From: Hemerocallis citrina
Taxonomy: Eukaryota > Streptophyta > Magnoliopsida > Asparagales > Asphodelaceae
NCBI GenBank assembly: GCA_017893485.1
Contig: CM030362.1
Coordinates: 182,240,175 to 182,304,174, forward strand
Reading direction: 5' to 3'
DNA length: 64,000 nt
Shown here: positions 37,235 through 49,650 of the stretch, one piece after another
How the letters are laid out: every line of letters starts with the position of its first letter
Position numbering within the stretch: the first letter of the stretch is position 1
Position numbers and translations under genes: made by a program
The notes under the pieces: model-generated
Database searches by the model: none
Told to the model about the DNA's origin: nothing
The model's input: the letters and a program-made list of their open reading frames with translations, nothing else

Positions 37235-37316
37235 GAAGTTGTGCCGAGGCAGGTAGTTCCCACCATTTCCACGGAAATAGCAGGCGAGTAGTTCCCCGAC
37301 ACACTTCCAAAGTACA
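37235..37316. repeat. GTAGTTCC-bracketed stem-loop, copy A
   Basis: Outer arms GAAGT and ACTTC, plus GTG and CAC, enclose two direct GTAGTTCC blocks and an apical hairpin ATTTCC-AC-GGAAAT. An identical copy sits 8034 bp away in the right LTR. Confidence 0.75.
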
Positions 37317-37659
37317 CAAACTCATATCACAACATACTTTCTTTAATAACCATTATCATATCCAATCTCATAAAACAGGTATTTATTTTATTATGTTATA
37401 AAAGTATCACATCATAAACATATGCATCTATTCTCATACTACCACATTCCTTCATTTCTCATGACATAATTACCACATCTCATTGCCCATGCGATTTACT
37501 CACATTTCATCACATCATTAACACCTCATTTATTAGAATTCTTATACTCATTACATTAAAACCATGTTTTATAGCTCATTCACATCATATTATATCACTT
37601 TAGTAATTACTTTTTCTTATAACAATAAATCTTATTATCATTTTCACTTAATCCCCAAA

Positions 37660-37792
37660 CACACTCTGGGGCCACCACATATCGCATCCCATAGCCGATA
37701 GCTTGGGTAATAATCACCGTACCTCAAACACACAATTTGGGTAATATCACATCACATCTCAAGCCGATAGCTTGATTATTAATTTCACTTCA
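37660..37792. repeat. CCCA...TGGGTAAT stem-loop array, left LTR, cluster 1
   Basis: Three or four imperfect stem-loops are followed by TGGGTAAT: CCATAGCCGATAGCTTGG (weak), CTCAAACACACAATTTGGG, and CAAGCCGATAGCTTG. They belong to the same series as the longer cluster at 38395-38720. Confidence 0.65.
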
Positions 37793-37864
37793 ATCACTTA
37801 TCATCTTCACTTCACTTTATTTCTCATTTCTATTAATCATTTCCACTATTATATCCACTCACCC

Positions 37865-37954
37865 TGCGAATTATGCCAAGGCAGGTAGTTCCCACAATTT
37901 CCACTGAAATTGCGGGCAGGTAGTTCCTTGACACAATTCCAAGGTACACAAACT
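37865..37954. repeat. GTAGTTCC-bracketed stem-loop, copy B
   Basis: Outer arms GAATT and AATTC, then CAAGG and CCTTG, enclose two GTAGTTCC blocks and the apical hairpin CAATTTC-CACT-GAAATTG. Compared with copy A, one T-A pair replaces a G-C pair in the outer stem. Confidence 0.75.
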
Positions 37955-38394
37955 CATATCATACTGTATTTTACTTTAATGATCACACACATAATACAAT
38001 TACTTCGTATTATTCATGATAACACATCTCTTTTATTATTATCATTTTAAATTAACCACGCACTGCATTTATCACTTCTTTTCATATACTAACTCATAAC
38101 TCATTTTCTTTCACATTTATTTCATTCACAACTACCTTCTTTGTCATTCACAATTCACAAGTCACTTTCCACTTTCTTTTCCACACGAAATTCACATTTT
38201 ACTATTTACTTTCCTTTCCACGCACAATTCACATTTATTATTAACACTTAGTTATTTTATTAGTTTGTCGACCAGTGAGCTACAGTATCCCAACATACTG
38301 AAAGCCGACAGCCCAGTAAAACACGCGGACCGATGCTCACACAGAGTCTTACTCGTCCGAGGCTACGTCTTCCTCCTAGCCGAACTAGCGAGGG

Positions 38395-38720
38395 AACCAC
38401 TAACCCCAAGTAGAACTTGGGTACTTCCTCCCGACCGAAGCCAAGAGGGAAAAGCCACTGACCCCAGGTAAACTGGGTACTTCCTCGCGACGGCTGTCAT
38501 CGAGGGAAAAACCACTAACCCCAGATAAACTGGGTACTTCCTCCCAGCCGATAGCCAGGAGGGATAAACCACTGACCCCAGATAGACTGGGTACTTCCTC
38601 GCGACAGCTGTCATCGAGGGAAAGCCGGGCCTCAAGCCGATAGCTTAGGCGATAAAATCCTCGTGCCCCAAACATAGTTTGGGTCCTCGTGCCCCAAGCC
38701 GGTCCTTGGGTATTAGGAGG
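38395..38720. repeat. Stem-loop array with 57-bp period, left LTR
   Basis: GTACTTCCTC occurs at 38421, 38477, 38534 and 38591. Each unit holds a small hairpin (CCCAAGTAGAACTTGGG, CCCAGGTAAACTGGG, CCCAGATAAACTGGG, CCCAGATAGACTGGG) and a second weaker one (TTCCTCGC...CGAGGGAA or CCTCCCAG...CAGGAGG). Further stems follow: CAAGCCGATAGCTTAGG, CCCCAAACATAGTTTGGG and CCCCAAGCCGGTCCTTGGG. The minus-strand ORFs at 38363-38675 are translations of the repeat. Confidence 0.85.
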
Positions 38721-40916
38721 TCTAGCCCAAACCCCCAGGATTGCTGTAGGTACTGGTCAACAAAGCCATCTGTTATAAGCATTAATCATTTCATCTTTTC
38801 ATCTTACTAAACCAACATAAAGCATCACAGCTTTTTAATTAAACAATTGCCACATTCTTGACTTTAATCACATGAATTAAAAACACATTTTATTAATACT
38901 TACCATCTTATCTTTTATCTTGTCATTTGATACATATCCGACGTCCACGATATTAGTTATCATCCCATTGTATCACATTTATACATACATCATGTCATTT
39001 AGCATAGAAACCATCATGTCGTAGAATTACACATCATAAATGCACCATATTATTTAATTTGCCACAACATCCCCCATTATGAGTACCGTGCTATATGCTA
39101 CTTTATTAGATCACATATAAACACACACCAAGTTATAACATTTATAAAAGAACCATATTAGGTTATTCCATATCATAATAGCATCAAAATAGATCATTCA
39201 TCATATTGTAATATCATGCTATTGCCCATTAATTCACTTCAACATAATTAAAATGTAAACATGTACCCAATTATTAATTTCATGAATTATCACATCCCGA
39301 GTCAATATCATGATATATATATATCACAAACATACACCACACATGTGGGTTTCCAAGAAAAGGGGCCAAAACCATTTATTTCCTCTAATTAAATCTTATA
39401 ATATCTAATTATAGCACACTAGCTCATACATCATGTTTCATATAAATAAAATCAACTATAAGGGCTCATATGCCCCAAAACATGCACAAAACGGGCACTA
39501 CAATCACACAGATCTTCAAAACATGATCACAATCACTAATTTCGCCTAATTACATCTTATAACATCCATCCATGGCATGCTAGCCTATACACCAGGCTCC
39601 GCATATACCCGATTGCCTATATCGGCCTATATACCCCAAAAACATGCACAAAACATGCACGGGGTAAAAATATGCATAAATAATTTAATATATTTAGCTT
39701 TTATACATCAACACATCACATTAACCCATAATATAGGTTTTATATGCTTAAAATAATTAATTTCACTAAATTTCTCAAAAACCCATTTTCGGGCCCCTAA
39801 AAATCCGTATTTTCCTTGAAAATCAATTTTTGCTATAACTTTTTCAAGACATATCAAAAAGCCACGAAATTTGGCCACAATATAAAATATTTATATTTAC
39901 AATATACTCACCTGACGGATCGAGCAAACGATGTCCCATGTCCGCCCAGCAGCCAGTCGAAGTTCGACTTTTTCCACCTAAATAGGAAATTATAGGACCG
40001 ATTAGCTTAAAACTCAAATCTCGGCCTCCGAACCTCCAAACTCGAATCCGTCTTCGCCCACACGTTACAAATGACCTAAGTAGCCGAGCTACATCGACGG
40101 ATTTCGAATTCGGGTCCCAATACAAACATTCCCTTATTGGTCGGAGGCTTTCTAATAAGAACAATTCATATTTTCTAATTTCTTTTTCTTTAACCCTCTT
40201 TTCCCTAATCTCACCTATTAAGGTTAATAATAATAATGAAACTCAACTACACCTCCGAACCCATCAAATTCTCACTTCTATATCGCTCAGGCATTTCACC
40301 GAATACCCGGCGTGCACAAAACATATATTTTCATTCTCCATCTTTTCCATTAACTTCTAAGTCTACAAAATCCATTCTAAATTCATATTAATACTCTCAC
40401 ACTACTCCACAACCTCCCATGCATTTTCTAAACTCGCTAGAAGCAAGTTTCATACTCCACATATTCTAAAATTTGGCTTTATGCCAAAATTAGAACTTCA
40501 TGATTTCACCATGATATGCACCAATCCTAACTTCTAATGTGTTCTATATACTCTCTTTTACCAACCCCAAACCCTAATTTATTAACAACTTGCAACTTAT
40601 CTAACAATCCACTAATTCCTCAAATCTACCACTTCCAACATCTCTAAATCACTCTTCCATAATAATCCTACTCAATAAAACTAAACACACTAAATTTTAT
40701 ACGAATAAATAAAATAGGGTATACCTTTTCGGAATCCTTTCGAAAATCTGATGCTACCACGTTGTAGAGAACCCTTCAATTAGCCATCCCATGGAATTAA
40801 TTTGAAAATTATGAAGAAATGAGAGTGGATTTGGTTGGGATCGCTGATGCCGAATGGGTTTCGGTATGGATCGGGAGAGTAAAGAACCGAGAAGAAGAAG
40901 AAGAATGGGGGGGGGG

Positions 40917-40922
40917 TTTATA
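40917..40922 (-). promoter_or_regulatory. TATA box of the left LTR
   Basis: TATAAA on the minus strand, 508 bp from the sense 5' end of the LTR, followed by a poly-C run and a CTTCTTCTTC leader. The equivalent in the right LTR is 48951-48946. Confidence 0.6.
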
Positions 40923-41900
40923 AGAAAATAATTTCCGAACTGATCCACTGTGGAAAATATTTACCAAACTGATCCACTTTCGAAAATATTTACCCAAAGT
41001 TAGTCCATAACTGGTCCATTTTCGAAAATATTTGGGTTGAGGACAAATTACACTAAGGTGTTCTCCCATTATAGTAGTAGAGATAAAATTATAATAATAA
41101 TAATATTTTTATAAATGGATATTTACAAATAGACCCCTAGACCTCCAAAATATTTCAAGTAAACCCCAACTCTTTTCTCTAATAGCACCAACAATACAAA
41201 ATACATTGCAATTATCCCGCAATAATCCTTTAAAATTATAAAATAAAATAAACAATAATTATTCACATAAAATCTCAACTCATGGCTTCAATATATAGCA
41301 ATAATACCAATCTACCATAAATATCCATACCGATATCAATATTTAAATAAAATATATCAAAAATAATTTTCGCCACTCAAAATATATAAAAACAGACATT
41401 TTCGATATTTTAAAAATTCGAGGTGTTACATTCTACACACCTCAAAAGAAGCTCGTCCTCGAGCTATAGGGGTTAAGAAAACTCCCCGAGCGATTTCAAG
41501 ATACCTCCTCCATGCCATTACCTAGGATTTCCAGGTACATTATCAACATCAAACCTTCTTTGCACCATTAACAACTACCCAGCTGGTCGTCGGGTTAACT
41601 GCACTATGGCTTTACAATAACTACTAGTTTCATAGGATATCACATCCAATGCCACATCCAGCTGTCTTCGATCTACAACGGCTCCACACTTGAGATAGAT
41701 CTCTCACAATTTTCTCGACATAGAAACAAGAAATACATCCAGAATACCCGATATCTCCAAAATAAACTTCAAACAATATACCACAGTTCCCATTCTTTCT
41801 ATAACTCTACAGGGCCATCATACCTCGGGTCTAGTTTTTCCCGGTTTCTAAAACGACGTACTCCATGAATAAAGGATACGTTCAAGAATACCCAAAATCT

Positions 41901-42110
41901 TCAATTTCTATCTTCAAAAGGCTTTTGCCGCGAATCTGCATAATTATTTTCTTTGTCAGCTACACACCTCAAAAGAGGCTTATCCATGCTCACCTGATAA
42001 TTGATGTTTTTCCTCGCTCCGGACCAATAAAATATTCTCCTAGAATTTTGATACATCTTCATGCCACCGTGATAGACAATATACTGAATATAATGAGAAA
42101 TCTCTATCAC
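41901..42110 (-). pseudogene. Integrase zinc-binding domain relic
   Basis: The minus strand reads EISHYIQYIVYHGGMKMYQN then SRRIFYWSGARKNINYQVS, the N-terminal His/Cys domain of gypsy integrase (usual form H-x-YxxHPGxxKMYxDLRxxFWWPGMKxDI, then two Cys). The zinc-binding cysteines and the catalytic core that should follow are not recognisable. The 153-residue plus-strand ORF at 41865-42326 is the shadow of this region. Confidence 0.82.
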
Positions 42111-42282
42111 CTGCTACCACAAGCCATCTACATCAAGAACACCAAATCTACAATAATAACGAGGATTTCCCCTCTAGAATTCGATTTCGCGTCCTCTGTC
42201 ACCAATAGAAATTTTGAATTCAAGTTCAACCAATCAGCTGTAGGCAGTAGGATAAACATCTGTATTGATCAATTGCCCACAT

Positions 42283-42560
42283 CTACAATCGTGCTGCCCT
42301 TTGCCACTGAAATAAAATTAATTTGATCCAATGATCTTTAACATCGTCCACTCCTGGGAGGTCATTAAAAGCCAACATCTTCTTTCTGTTAATAGCATTC
42401 ATCACCTTATTTCTTCCCCATGTGGTATTTGATTTCCATACCAAGCTACCATGGTACTCAAGCCACATTTATTGCCTCCTACTAAAATCATTTACACAAA
42501 CGAGTGCTCAAACTCTTATAATCACAGAAAAGGTTGAATTATTCTCTGAAAAACTATTTT
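42283..42560 (-). pseudogene. RNase H C-terminal relic
   Basis: After CDYKSL (the former DHKSL strand) near 42500-42530, the minus strand reads WLEYHGSLVWKSNTTWGRNK then VMNAINRKKMLAFNDL. This follows the gypsy pattern WLELLKDYD...YHPGKANVVADALSRK with many substitutions. It lies between the RT and integrase relics in the expected order. Confidence 0.8.
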
Positions 42561-42789
42561 CTCAACACCTTCAATACATGCCTTACTATTACTAATTTCA
42601 AATTTAATAATTCACGCACCTCGTATAACCACAACTGTCTCAATATAACAGCCACAAGCTTGCCTTCACGTATCAAACTGCACCTGATCCTGTACTACAT
42701 GCACCCCCTTCTCGGGATGATCAAAACATGAGCTGTCGTTAATCTTCCTTTAACTCTTGAAAATATCTTTCCACGCTGTTCGGATCATA

Positions 42790-43260
42790 CCAACGGCTCA
42801 TTCTTTATAAGAAAATGAGTCATCAGTATAGCAATAATATAAAATCGAGGGATGAACCTCCGATAATAGCCAGTGAAAACCAAGAAACTATGAATTTCCA
42901 ACACATCCGATGGTTACTTCCCGTCTTTTCACCATTTGTAATTCTCTTTGGATCCATAAATACGCCTTCAACAGACACAATGTGTCCCAAAATTCACACT
43001 TCTCGCCCCCAAAAATAGCAATTTACAGACTTATCATACCACTTCTGGTCTCAACCTATCGATCAGTGCTCCACCATACAGCAACTATACACCAAATATC
43101 ATTCACATATACAATCATACCCTGTTAATATAAGGGTGAAAGGCCCAATTCGTCAAATTTATAAAAACTGCAGGGACATTCGCCAGTCCCAAGATATCAC
43201 TAAGAACTCATACAATTCATACCGAGTACGAAAAACAATTCCTGAGATGTTTTCCCTCTC
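42790..43260 (-). pseudogene. Reverse transcriptase relic
   Basis: Minus-strand blocks in three frames: FRTRYELYEF (43205-43235), IVYVNDIW (43093-43116) where active enzymes read V/F-x-Asp-Asp, and FLVFTGYYRRFIPRF (about 42840-42893), the conserved block after the catalytic centre. The first catalytic Asp is Asn and stops interrupt the frame, so the enzyme is inactive. Confidence 0.82.
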
Positions 43261-44203
43261 TAGGGATTATCTGATAGTACTCGGTGTGCAACTCTCATCG
43301 GGAGATTAATGACATTCCCCGCAACTAATCCAACCAATTATCTATTCTCAACAATGAATACTTAATAGTCACCTTCCTCAGTACACCTTCTCGGTGAGCT
43401 ATCTTCCTTGTTACAAAACTGTCGGCGCGCCCCACGGCATATCATTTGAACCGATAACCTTTTCCAGAAACATCACCTCAAACTCTTTTTATCTCTACCT
43501 ATTCCTAAGGTACTATCCCACAAGTTGATTTAGAGATTGGAGTCATACCACATATCAAATCAATCTTGAACTCCCGAGTTCACCAAGGTGGGGGACCAAA
43601 AACCTCTTCAAATATATCAAAAACTTTGCAAACCCCATCAACAATCTCAATCTTTGTATTAAATGTTTCCACCAAACCCAACGGGCATAATCTTCATCAA
43701 CCAAGGCATTATAAATAATCAAAACTGGGTTTCATCGGGCTGTCTCACCCGAATCCTCCCTGCACCATTCCCCAACTACGCAGATGACCTACATAACCTT
43801 CTACAACCAATCAATCTTCCCAAATATGGGATAAAACCATAACCACACATCACTCCTCAATATATAAAATATACACCTACAGAACATATGTCCATAGGAC
43901 CTACACCAGATCTCCTGGGAATAGTCCCTTACGGCACCCAGCAATCAATATAATGGAATACTCCAATAGTGTGCAAATTCACACCGGGATTTCTACAGAG
44001 ATCAACCCATATACAGGGTCATAAAAAGAAATGCTGACTCAAGGTCAGACCAAAGTCTAATGGGGATCACATCATTCCACGATAGAATCTATTCTTCAAC
44101 AAAACACCTGCATAAACCACATTCTCTATCTCCGACTAAGCAATAATGAACCCATACTCACATGGCAAGATCACTAGGATTAACATTTTCCTAGTTAACC
44201 TAA
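43261..44203 (-). other. Remainder of the young element's internal region
   Basis: No Gag, zinc knuckle or protease motif could be read on the minus strand between the RT relic and the primer site. The usual 4-kb gag-protease part has been lost or is too diverged to recognise. Confidence 0.5.
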
Positions 44204-44217
44204 GCTCTGATACCAAC
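44204..44217 (-). promoter_or_regulatory. Primer-binding site of the young gypsy element
   Basis: GTTGGTATCAGAGC on the minus strand directly abuts the right LTR; initiator Met-tRNA type. Confidence 0.93.
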
Positions 44218-47200
44218 TGTAACACCCCAAATTTTTTTTTTCAAAACTAAGTCTCCAAATTCAATTCTTTCAATTTCTATATCACTTTAATCATAAACTA
44301 AGAAAGTTATATTTCAGGAAAAATTTTGGCAGAGTCTCCCCTGTAAATTTTGCCCCGAAACACAAAAAGCTTACGGAATTCTGCTCAAAATTCCGTAGCT
44401 CACAAACCACATAATATTTTCATGGGCTTCCCAGGCCAAAATGAGCAGATACATACAAGCAATATAATATAATGCTCTGGGGGCCAAACTCATAACGGAT
44501 TATCAAATATCAATTAAAAACTATGAATTTCTTTGAAAAACGAGGTAAAATCTTAGAAAAATCATTGTAAAACTTACCACAGAGCCTGGTACTCCACAAC
44601 GAGATGGGTACGGGTCACCAACATACCACACCACCTCACACTATACTCATCATCGTCATATACAAGCTTATACACTCATAATACAATTTAAATCATAAAT
44701 TTCACTATTCCTATAACTAAATAATACAAATTTTTAAAATAAAAAGGTATACTACCACTCCACGCCTCACCTCTGCACTGATGAGAACCTGCAACAGTGG
44801 GGGATCTAGGGTAGTCCTCAGACTCCCCTAACCCCCCGAAACACTAAGGGGTTAGCCATTTCTGGTGTGAGTATAATTACTAATCTAACGACAAATTAAA
44901 ATAGTATAAAGAAAATACTTAAACTTACAAATACCAAATTAAAATAATGCCACCTGAATCCTGAACACAACAACATCGTCAATACAGTGATAAATCACAT
45001 ACTTTGCCAATCCTGCATTCAATTATTTAATTATCCATACTTCCCACATTTCATAATACACTTCACATCAACCTCGTATAGATATATAAATATACTTATC
45101 TTACATTCGCATAATACGAATATTCATCTTTCCACACTTATCATCATATCAGCATTTCACTATTTATATTATCATAACTACATGATGTTATTACATCATT
45201 TCTCCAACTCTATTTAGCCATGCGTTTCATTTACTTATATTATGTCATCAACACACACATTCATCCTAGAAGTTGTGCCGAGGCAGGTAGTTCCCACCAT
45301 TTCCACGGAAATAGCAGGCGAGTAGTTCCCCGACACACTTCCAAAGTACACAAACTCATATCACAACATACTTTCTTTAATAACCATTATCATATCCAAT
45401 CTCATAAAACAGGTATTTATTTTATTATGTTATAAAAGTATCACATCATAAACATATGCATCTATTCTCATACTACCACATTCCTTCATTTCTCATGACA
45501 TAATTACCACATCTCATTGCCCATGCGATTTACTCACATTTCATCACATCATTAACACCTCATTTATTAGAATTCTTATACTCATTACATTAAAACCATG
45601 TTTTATAGCTCATTCACATCATATTATATCACTTTAGTAATTACTTTTTCTTATAACAATAAATCTTATTATCATTTTCACTTAATCCCCAAACACACTC
45701 TGGGGCCACCACATATCGCATCCCATAGCCGATAGCTTGGGTAATAATCACCGTACCTCAAACACACAATTTGGGTAATATCACATCACATCTCAAGCCG
45801 ATAGCTTGATTATTAATTTCACTTCAATCACTTATCATCTTCACTTCACTTTATTTCTCATTTCTATTAATCATTTCCACTATTATATCCACTCACCCTG
45901 CGAATTATGCCAAGGCAGGTAGTTCCCACAATTTCCACTGAAATTGCGGGCAGGTAGTTCCTTGACACAATTCCAAGGTACACAAACTCATATCATACTG
46001 TATTTTACTTTAATGATCACACACATAATACAATTACTTCGTATTATTCATGATAACACATCTCTTTTATTATTATCATTTTAAATTAACCACGCACTGC
46101 ATTTATCACTTCTTTTCATATACTAACTCATAACTCATTTTCTTTCACATTTATTTCATTCACAACTACCTTCTTTGTCATTCACAATTCACAAGTCACT
46201 TTCCACTTTCTTTTCCACACGAAATTCACATTTTACTATTTACTTTCCTTTCCACGCACAATTCACATTTATTATTAACACTTAGTTATTTTATTAGTTT
46301 GTCGACCAGTGAGCTACAGTATCCCAACATACTGAAAGCCGACAGCCCAGTAAAACACGCGGACCGATGCTCACACAGAGTCTTACTCGTCCGAGGCTAC
46401 GTCTTCCTCCTAGCCGAACTAGCGAGGGAACCACTAACCCCAAGTAGAACTTGGGTACTTCCTCCCGACCGAAGCCAAGAGGGAAAAGCCACTGACCCCA
46501 GGTAAACTGGGTACTTCCTCGCGACGGCTGTCATCGAGGGAAAAACCACTAACCCCAGATAAACTGGGTACTTCCTCCCAGCCGATAGCCAGGAGGGATA
46601 AACCACTGACCCCAGATAGACTGGGTACTTCCTCGCGACAGCTGTCATCGAGGGAAAGCCGGGCCTCAAGCCGATAGCTTAGGCGATAAAATCCTCGTGC
46701 CCCAAACATAGTTTGGGTCCTCGTGCCCCAAGCCGGTCCTTGGGTATTAGGAGGTCTAGCCCAAACCCCCAGGATTGCTGTAGGTACTGGTCAACAAAGC
46801 CATCTGTTATAAGCATTAATCATTTCATCTTTTCATCTTACTAAACCAACATAAAGCATCACAGCTTTTTAATTAAACAATTGCCACATTCTTGACTTTA
46901 ATCACATGAATTAAAAACACATTTTATTAATACTTACCATCTTATCTTTTATCTTGTCATTTGATACATATCCGACGTCCACGATATTAGTTATCATCCC
47001 ATTGTATCACATTTATACATACATCATGTCATTTAGCATAGAAACCATCATGTCGTAGAATTACACATCATAAATGCACCATATTATTTAATTTGCCACA
47101 ACATCCCCCATTATGAGTACCGTGCTATATGCTACTTTATTAGATCACATATAAACACACACCAAGTTATAACATTTATAAAAGAACCATATTAGGTTAT

Positions 47201-49459
47201 TCCATATCATAATAGCATCAAAATAGATCATTCATCATATTGTAATATCATGCTATTGCCCATTAATTCACTTCAACATAATTAAAATGTAAACATGTAC
47301 CCAATTATTAATTTCATGAATTATCACATCCCGAGTCAATATCATGATATATATATATCACAAACATACACCACACATGTGGGTTTCCAAGAAAAGGGGC
47401 CAAAACCATTTATTTCCTCTAATTAAATCTTATAATATCTAATTATAGCACACTAGCTCATACATCATGTTTCATATAAATAAAATCAACTATAAGGGCT
47501 CATATGCCCCAAAACATGCACAAAACGGGCACTACAATCACACAGATCTTCAAAACATGATCACAATCACTAATTTCGCCTAATTACATCTTATAACATC
47601 CATCCATGGCATGCTAGCCCATACACCAGGCTCCGCATATACCCGATTGCCTATATCGGCCTATATACCCCAAAAACATGCACAAAACATGCACGGGGTA
47701 AAAATATGCATAAATAATTTAATATATTTAGCTTTTATACATCAACACATCACATTAACCCATAATATAGGTTTTATATGCTTAAAATAATTAATTTCAC
47801 TAAATTTCTCAAAAACCCATTTTCGGGCCCCTAAAAATCCGTATTTTCCTTGAAAATCAATTTTTGCTATAACTTTTTCAAGACATATCAAAAAGCCACG
47901 AAATTTGGCCACAATATAAAATATTTATATTTACAATATACTCACCTGACGGATCGAGCAAACGATGTCCCATGTCCGCCCAGCAGCCAGTCGAAGTTCG
48001 ACTTTTTCCACCTAAATAGGAAATTATAGGACCGATTAGCTTAAAACTCAAATCTCGGCCTCCGAACCTCCAAACTCGAATCCGTCTTCGCCCACACGTT
48101 ACAAATGACCTAAGTAGCCGAGCTACATCGACGGATTTCGAATTCGGGTCCCAATACAAACATTCCCGTATTGGTCGGAGGCTTTCTAATAAGAACAATT
48201 CATATTTTCTAATTTCTTTTTCTTTAACCCTCTTTTCCCTAATCTCACCTATTAAGGTTAATAATAATAATGAAACTCAACTACACCTCCGAACCCATCA
48301 AATTCTCACCTCTATATCGCTCAGGCATTTCACCGAATACCCGGCGTGCACAAAACATATATTTTCATTCTCCATCTTTTCCATTAACTTCTAAGTCTAC
48401 AAAATCCATTCTAAATTCATATTAATACTCTCACACTACTCCACAACCTCCCATGCATTTTCTAAACTCGCTAGAAGCAAGTTTCATACCCCACATATTC
48501 TAAAATTTGGCTTTATGCCAAAATTAGAACTTCATGATTTCACCATGATATGCACCAATCCTAACTTCTAATGTGTTCTATATACTCTCTTTTACCAACC
48601 CCAAACCCTAATTTATTAACAACTTGCAACTTATCTAACAATCCACTAATTCCTCAAATCTACCACTTCCAACATCTCTAAATCACTCTTCCATAATAAT
48701 CCTACTCAATAAAACTAAACACACTAAATTTTATACGAATAAATAAAATAGGGTATACCTTTTCGGAATCCTTTCGAAAATCTGATGCTACCACGTTGTA
48801 GAGAACCCTTCAATTAGCCATCCCATGGAATTAATTTGAAAATTATGAAGAAATGAGAGTGGATTTGGTTGGGATCGCTGATGCCGAATGGGTTTCGGTA
48901 TGGATCGGGAGAGTAAAGAACCGAGAAGAAGAAGAATGGGGGGGTTTTATAAGAAAATAATTTCCGAACTGATCCACTGTGGAAAATATTTACCAAACTG
49001 ATCCACTTTCGAAAATATTTACCCAAAGTTAGTCCATAACTGGTCCATTTTCGAAAATATTTGGGTTGAGGACAAATTACACTAAGGTGTTCTCCCATTA
49101 TAGTAGTAGAGATAAAATTATAATAATAATAATATTTTTATAAATGGATATTTACAAATAGACCCCTAGACCTCCAAAATATTTCAAGTAAACCCCAACT
49201 CTTTTCTCTAATAGCACCAACAATACAAAATACATTGCAATTATCCCGCAATAATCCTTTAAAATTATAAAATAAAATAAACAATAATTATTCACATAAA
49301 ATCTCAACTCATGGCTTCAATATATAGCAATAATACCAATCTACCATAAATATCCATACCGATATCAATATTTAAATAAAATATATCAAAAATAATTTTC
49401 GCCACTCAAAATATATAAAAACAGACATTTTCGATATTTTAAAAATTCGAGGTGTTACA
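44218..49459 (-). repeat. Right (5') LTR of the young gypsy element
   Basis: Colinear with the left LTR at a constant 8034-bp offset up to the GAA/G run near 48930, then 8029. Substitutions noticed: left 39592 T/right C, left near 40138 T/right G, left near 40276 T/right C, left near 40455 T/right C. All stem-loops of the left LTR recur at 45269-45350, 45694-45826, 45899-45988 and 46429-46754. Confidence 0.95.
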
Positions 49460-49464
49460 ACTAC

Positions 49465-49650
49465 ATGTTCAAATTCCTCATCAATTGATTCATTTATATG
49501 TTCCTCATCAACCAAACCTTGAGGTTCAACATTTTCACTAGCCAAATTAGTTTGTTTAGTATTTTAAAAAAATTTGTCCACTGCACCTTTTTGAGATTTG
49601 GTAAATTCTTCAATTCTTTGTTTTTTTTCTTTCTTCATGTCCGGAATCAT
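49465..49650 (-). pseudogene. hAT transposase N-terminal fragment
   Basis: From ATG 49650 the minus strand reads MIPDMKKEKKQRIEEF then TKSQKGAVDKFF, a stop, and an acidic stretch with ENVEPQGLVDEEHINESIDE. The basic start plus SQKGAVDKFF is the usual beginning of the plant hAT-like (TTF-type/ZMYM1-like) transposase. The frame is cut by the gypsy insertion and resumes at 36183. No BED/TTF zinc finger, RNase H-fold core or dimerisation domain is present. Confidence 0.75.

Larger units (their letters stand above)
36184..41430 (-). repeat. Left (3') LTR of the young gypsy element
   Basis: Starts TGTAACACCCCAAA and ends CGAGGTGTTACA. On the sense (minus) strand the promoter is near the 5' end: TATAAA at 40922-40917, followed by a C run and a CT-rich leader. 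This leaves a U3 of about 0.5 kb and about 4.7 kb of transcribed LTR. The transcribed part holds the stem-loop arrays listed separately. All ORFs in it, including the 153-residue-scale and shorter ones, are artefacts duplicated in the right LTR. Confidence 0.95.
36184..49459 (-). mobile_element. Young Ty3/gypsy element with 5.2-kb LTRs, non-autonomous
   Basis: LTR 36184-41430, internal 41431-44217 and LTR 44218-49459 are flanked by the 5-bp duplication ACTAC (36179-36183 and 49460-49464). On the minus strand the primer site GTTGGTATCAGAGC follows the right LTR. The LTRs differ by about four substitutions seen by eye, plus a 5-bp length change at a GAA/G run, so the insertion is very recent. 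The internal region is only 2.8 kb with ruined pol and no Gag, so movement needed proteins from elsewhere. Termini and domain remains fit the chromovirus Tekay/Del type. Confidence 0.95.

Noticed and set aside
38363..38675. Repetitive minus-strand ORFs (REEVPSLSGVSG-type repeats) duplicated in both LTRs
   Set aside because: They are translations of the 57-bp hairpin array. Identity between copies only reflects LTR identity.
41865..42326. 153-residue plus-strand ORF inside the young element
   Set aside because: The opposite strand reads the integrase zinc-binding domain and the end of RNase H, so this is the complementary shadow.
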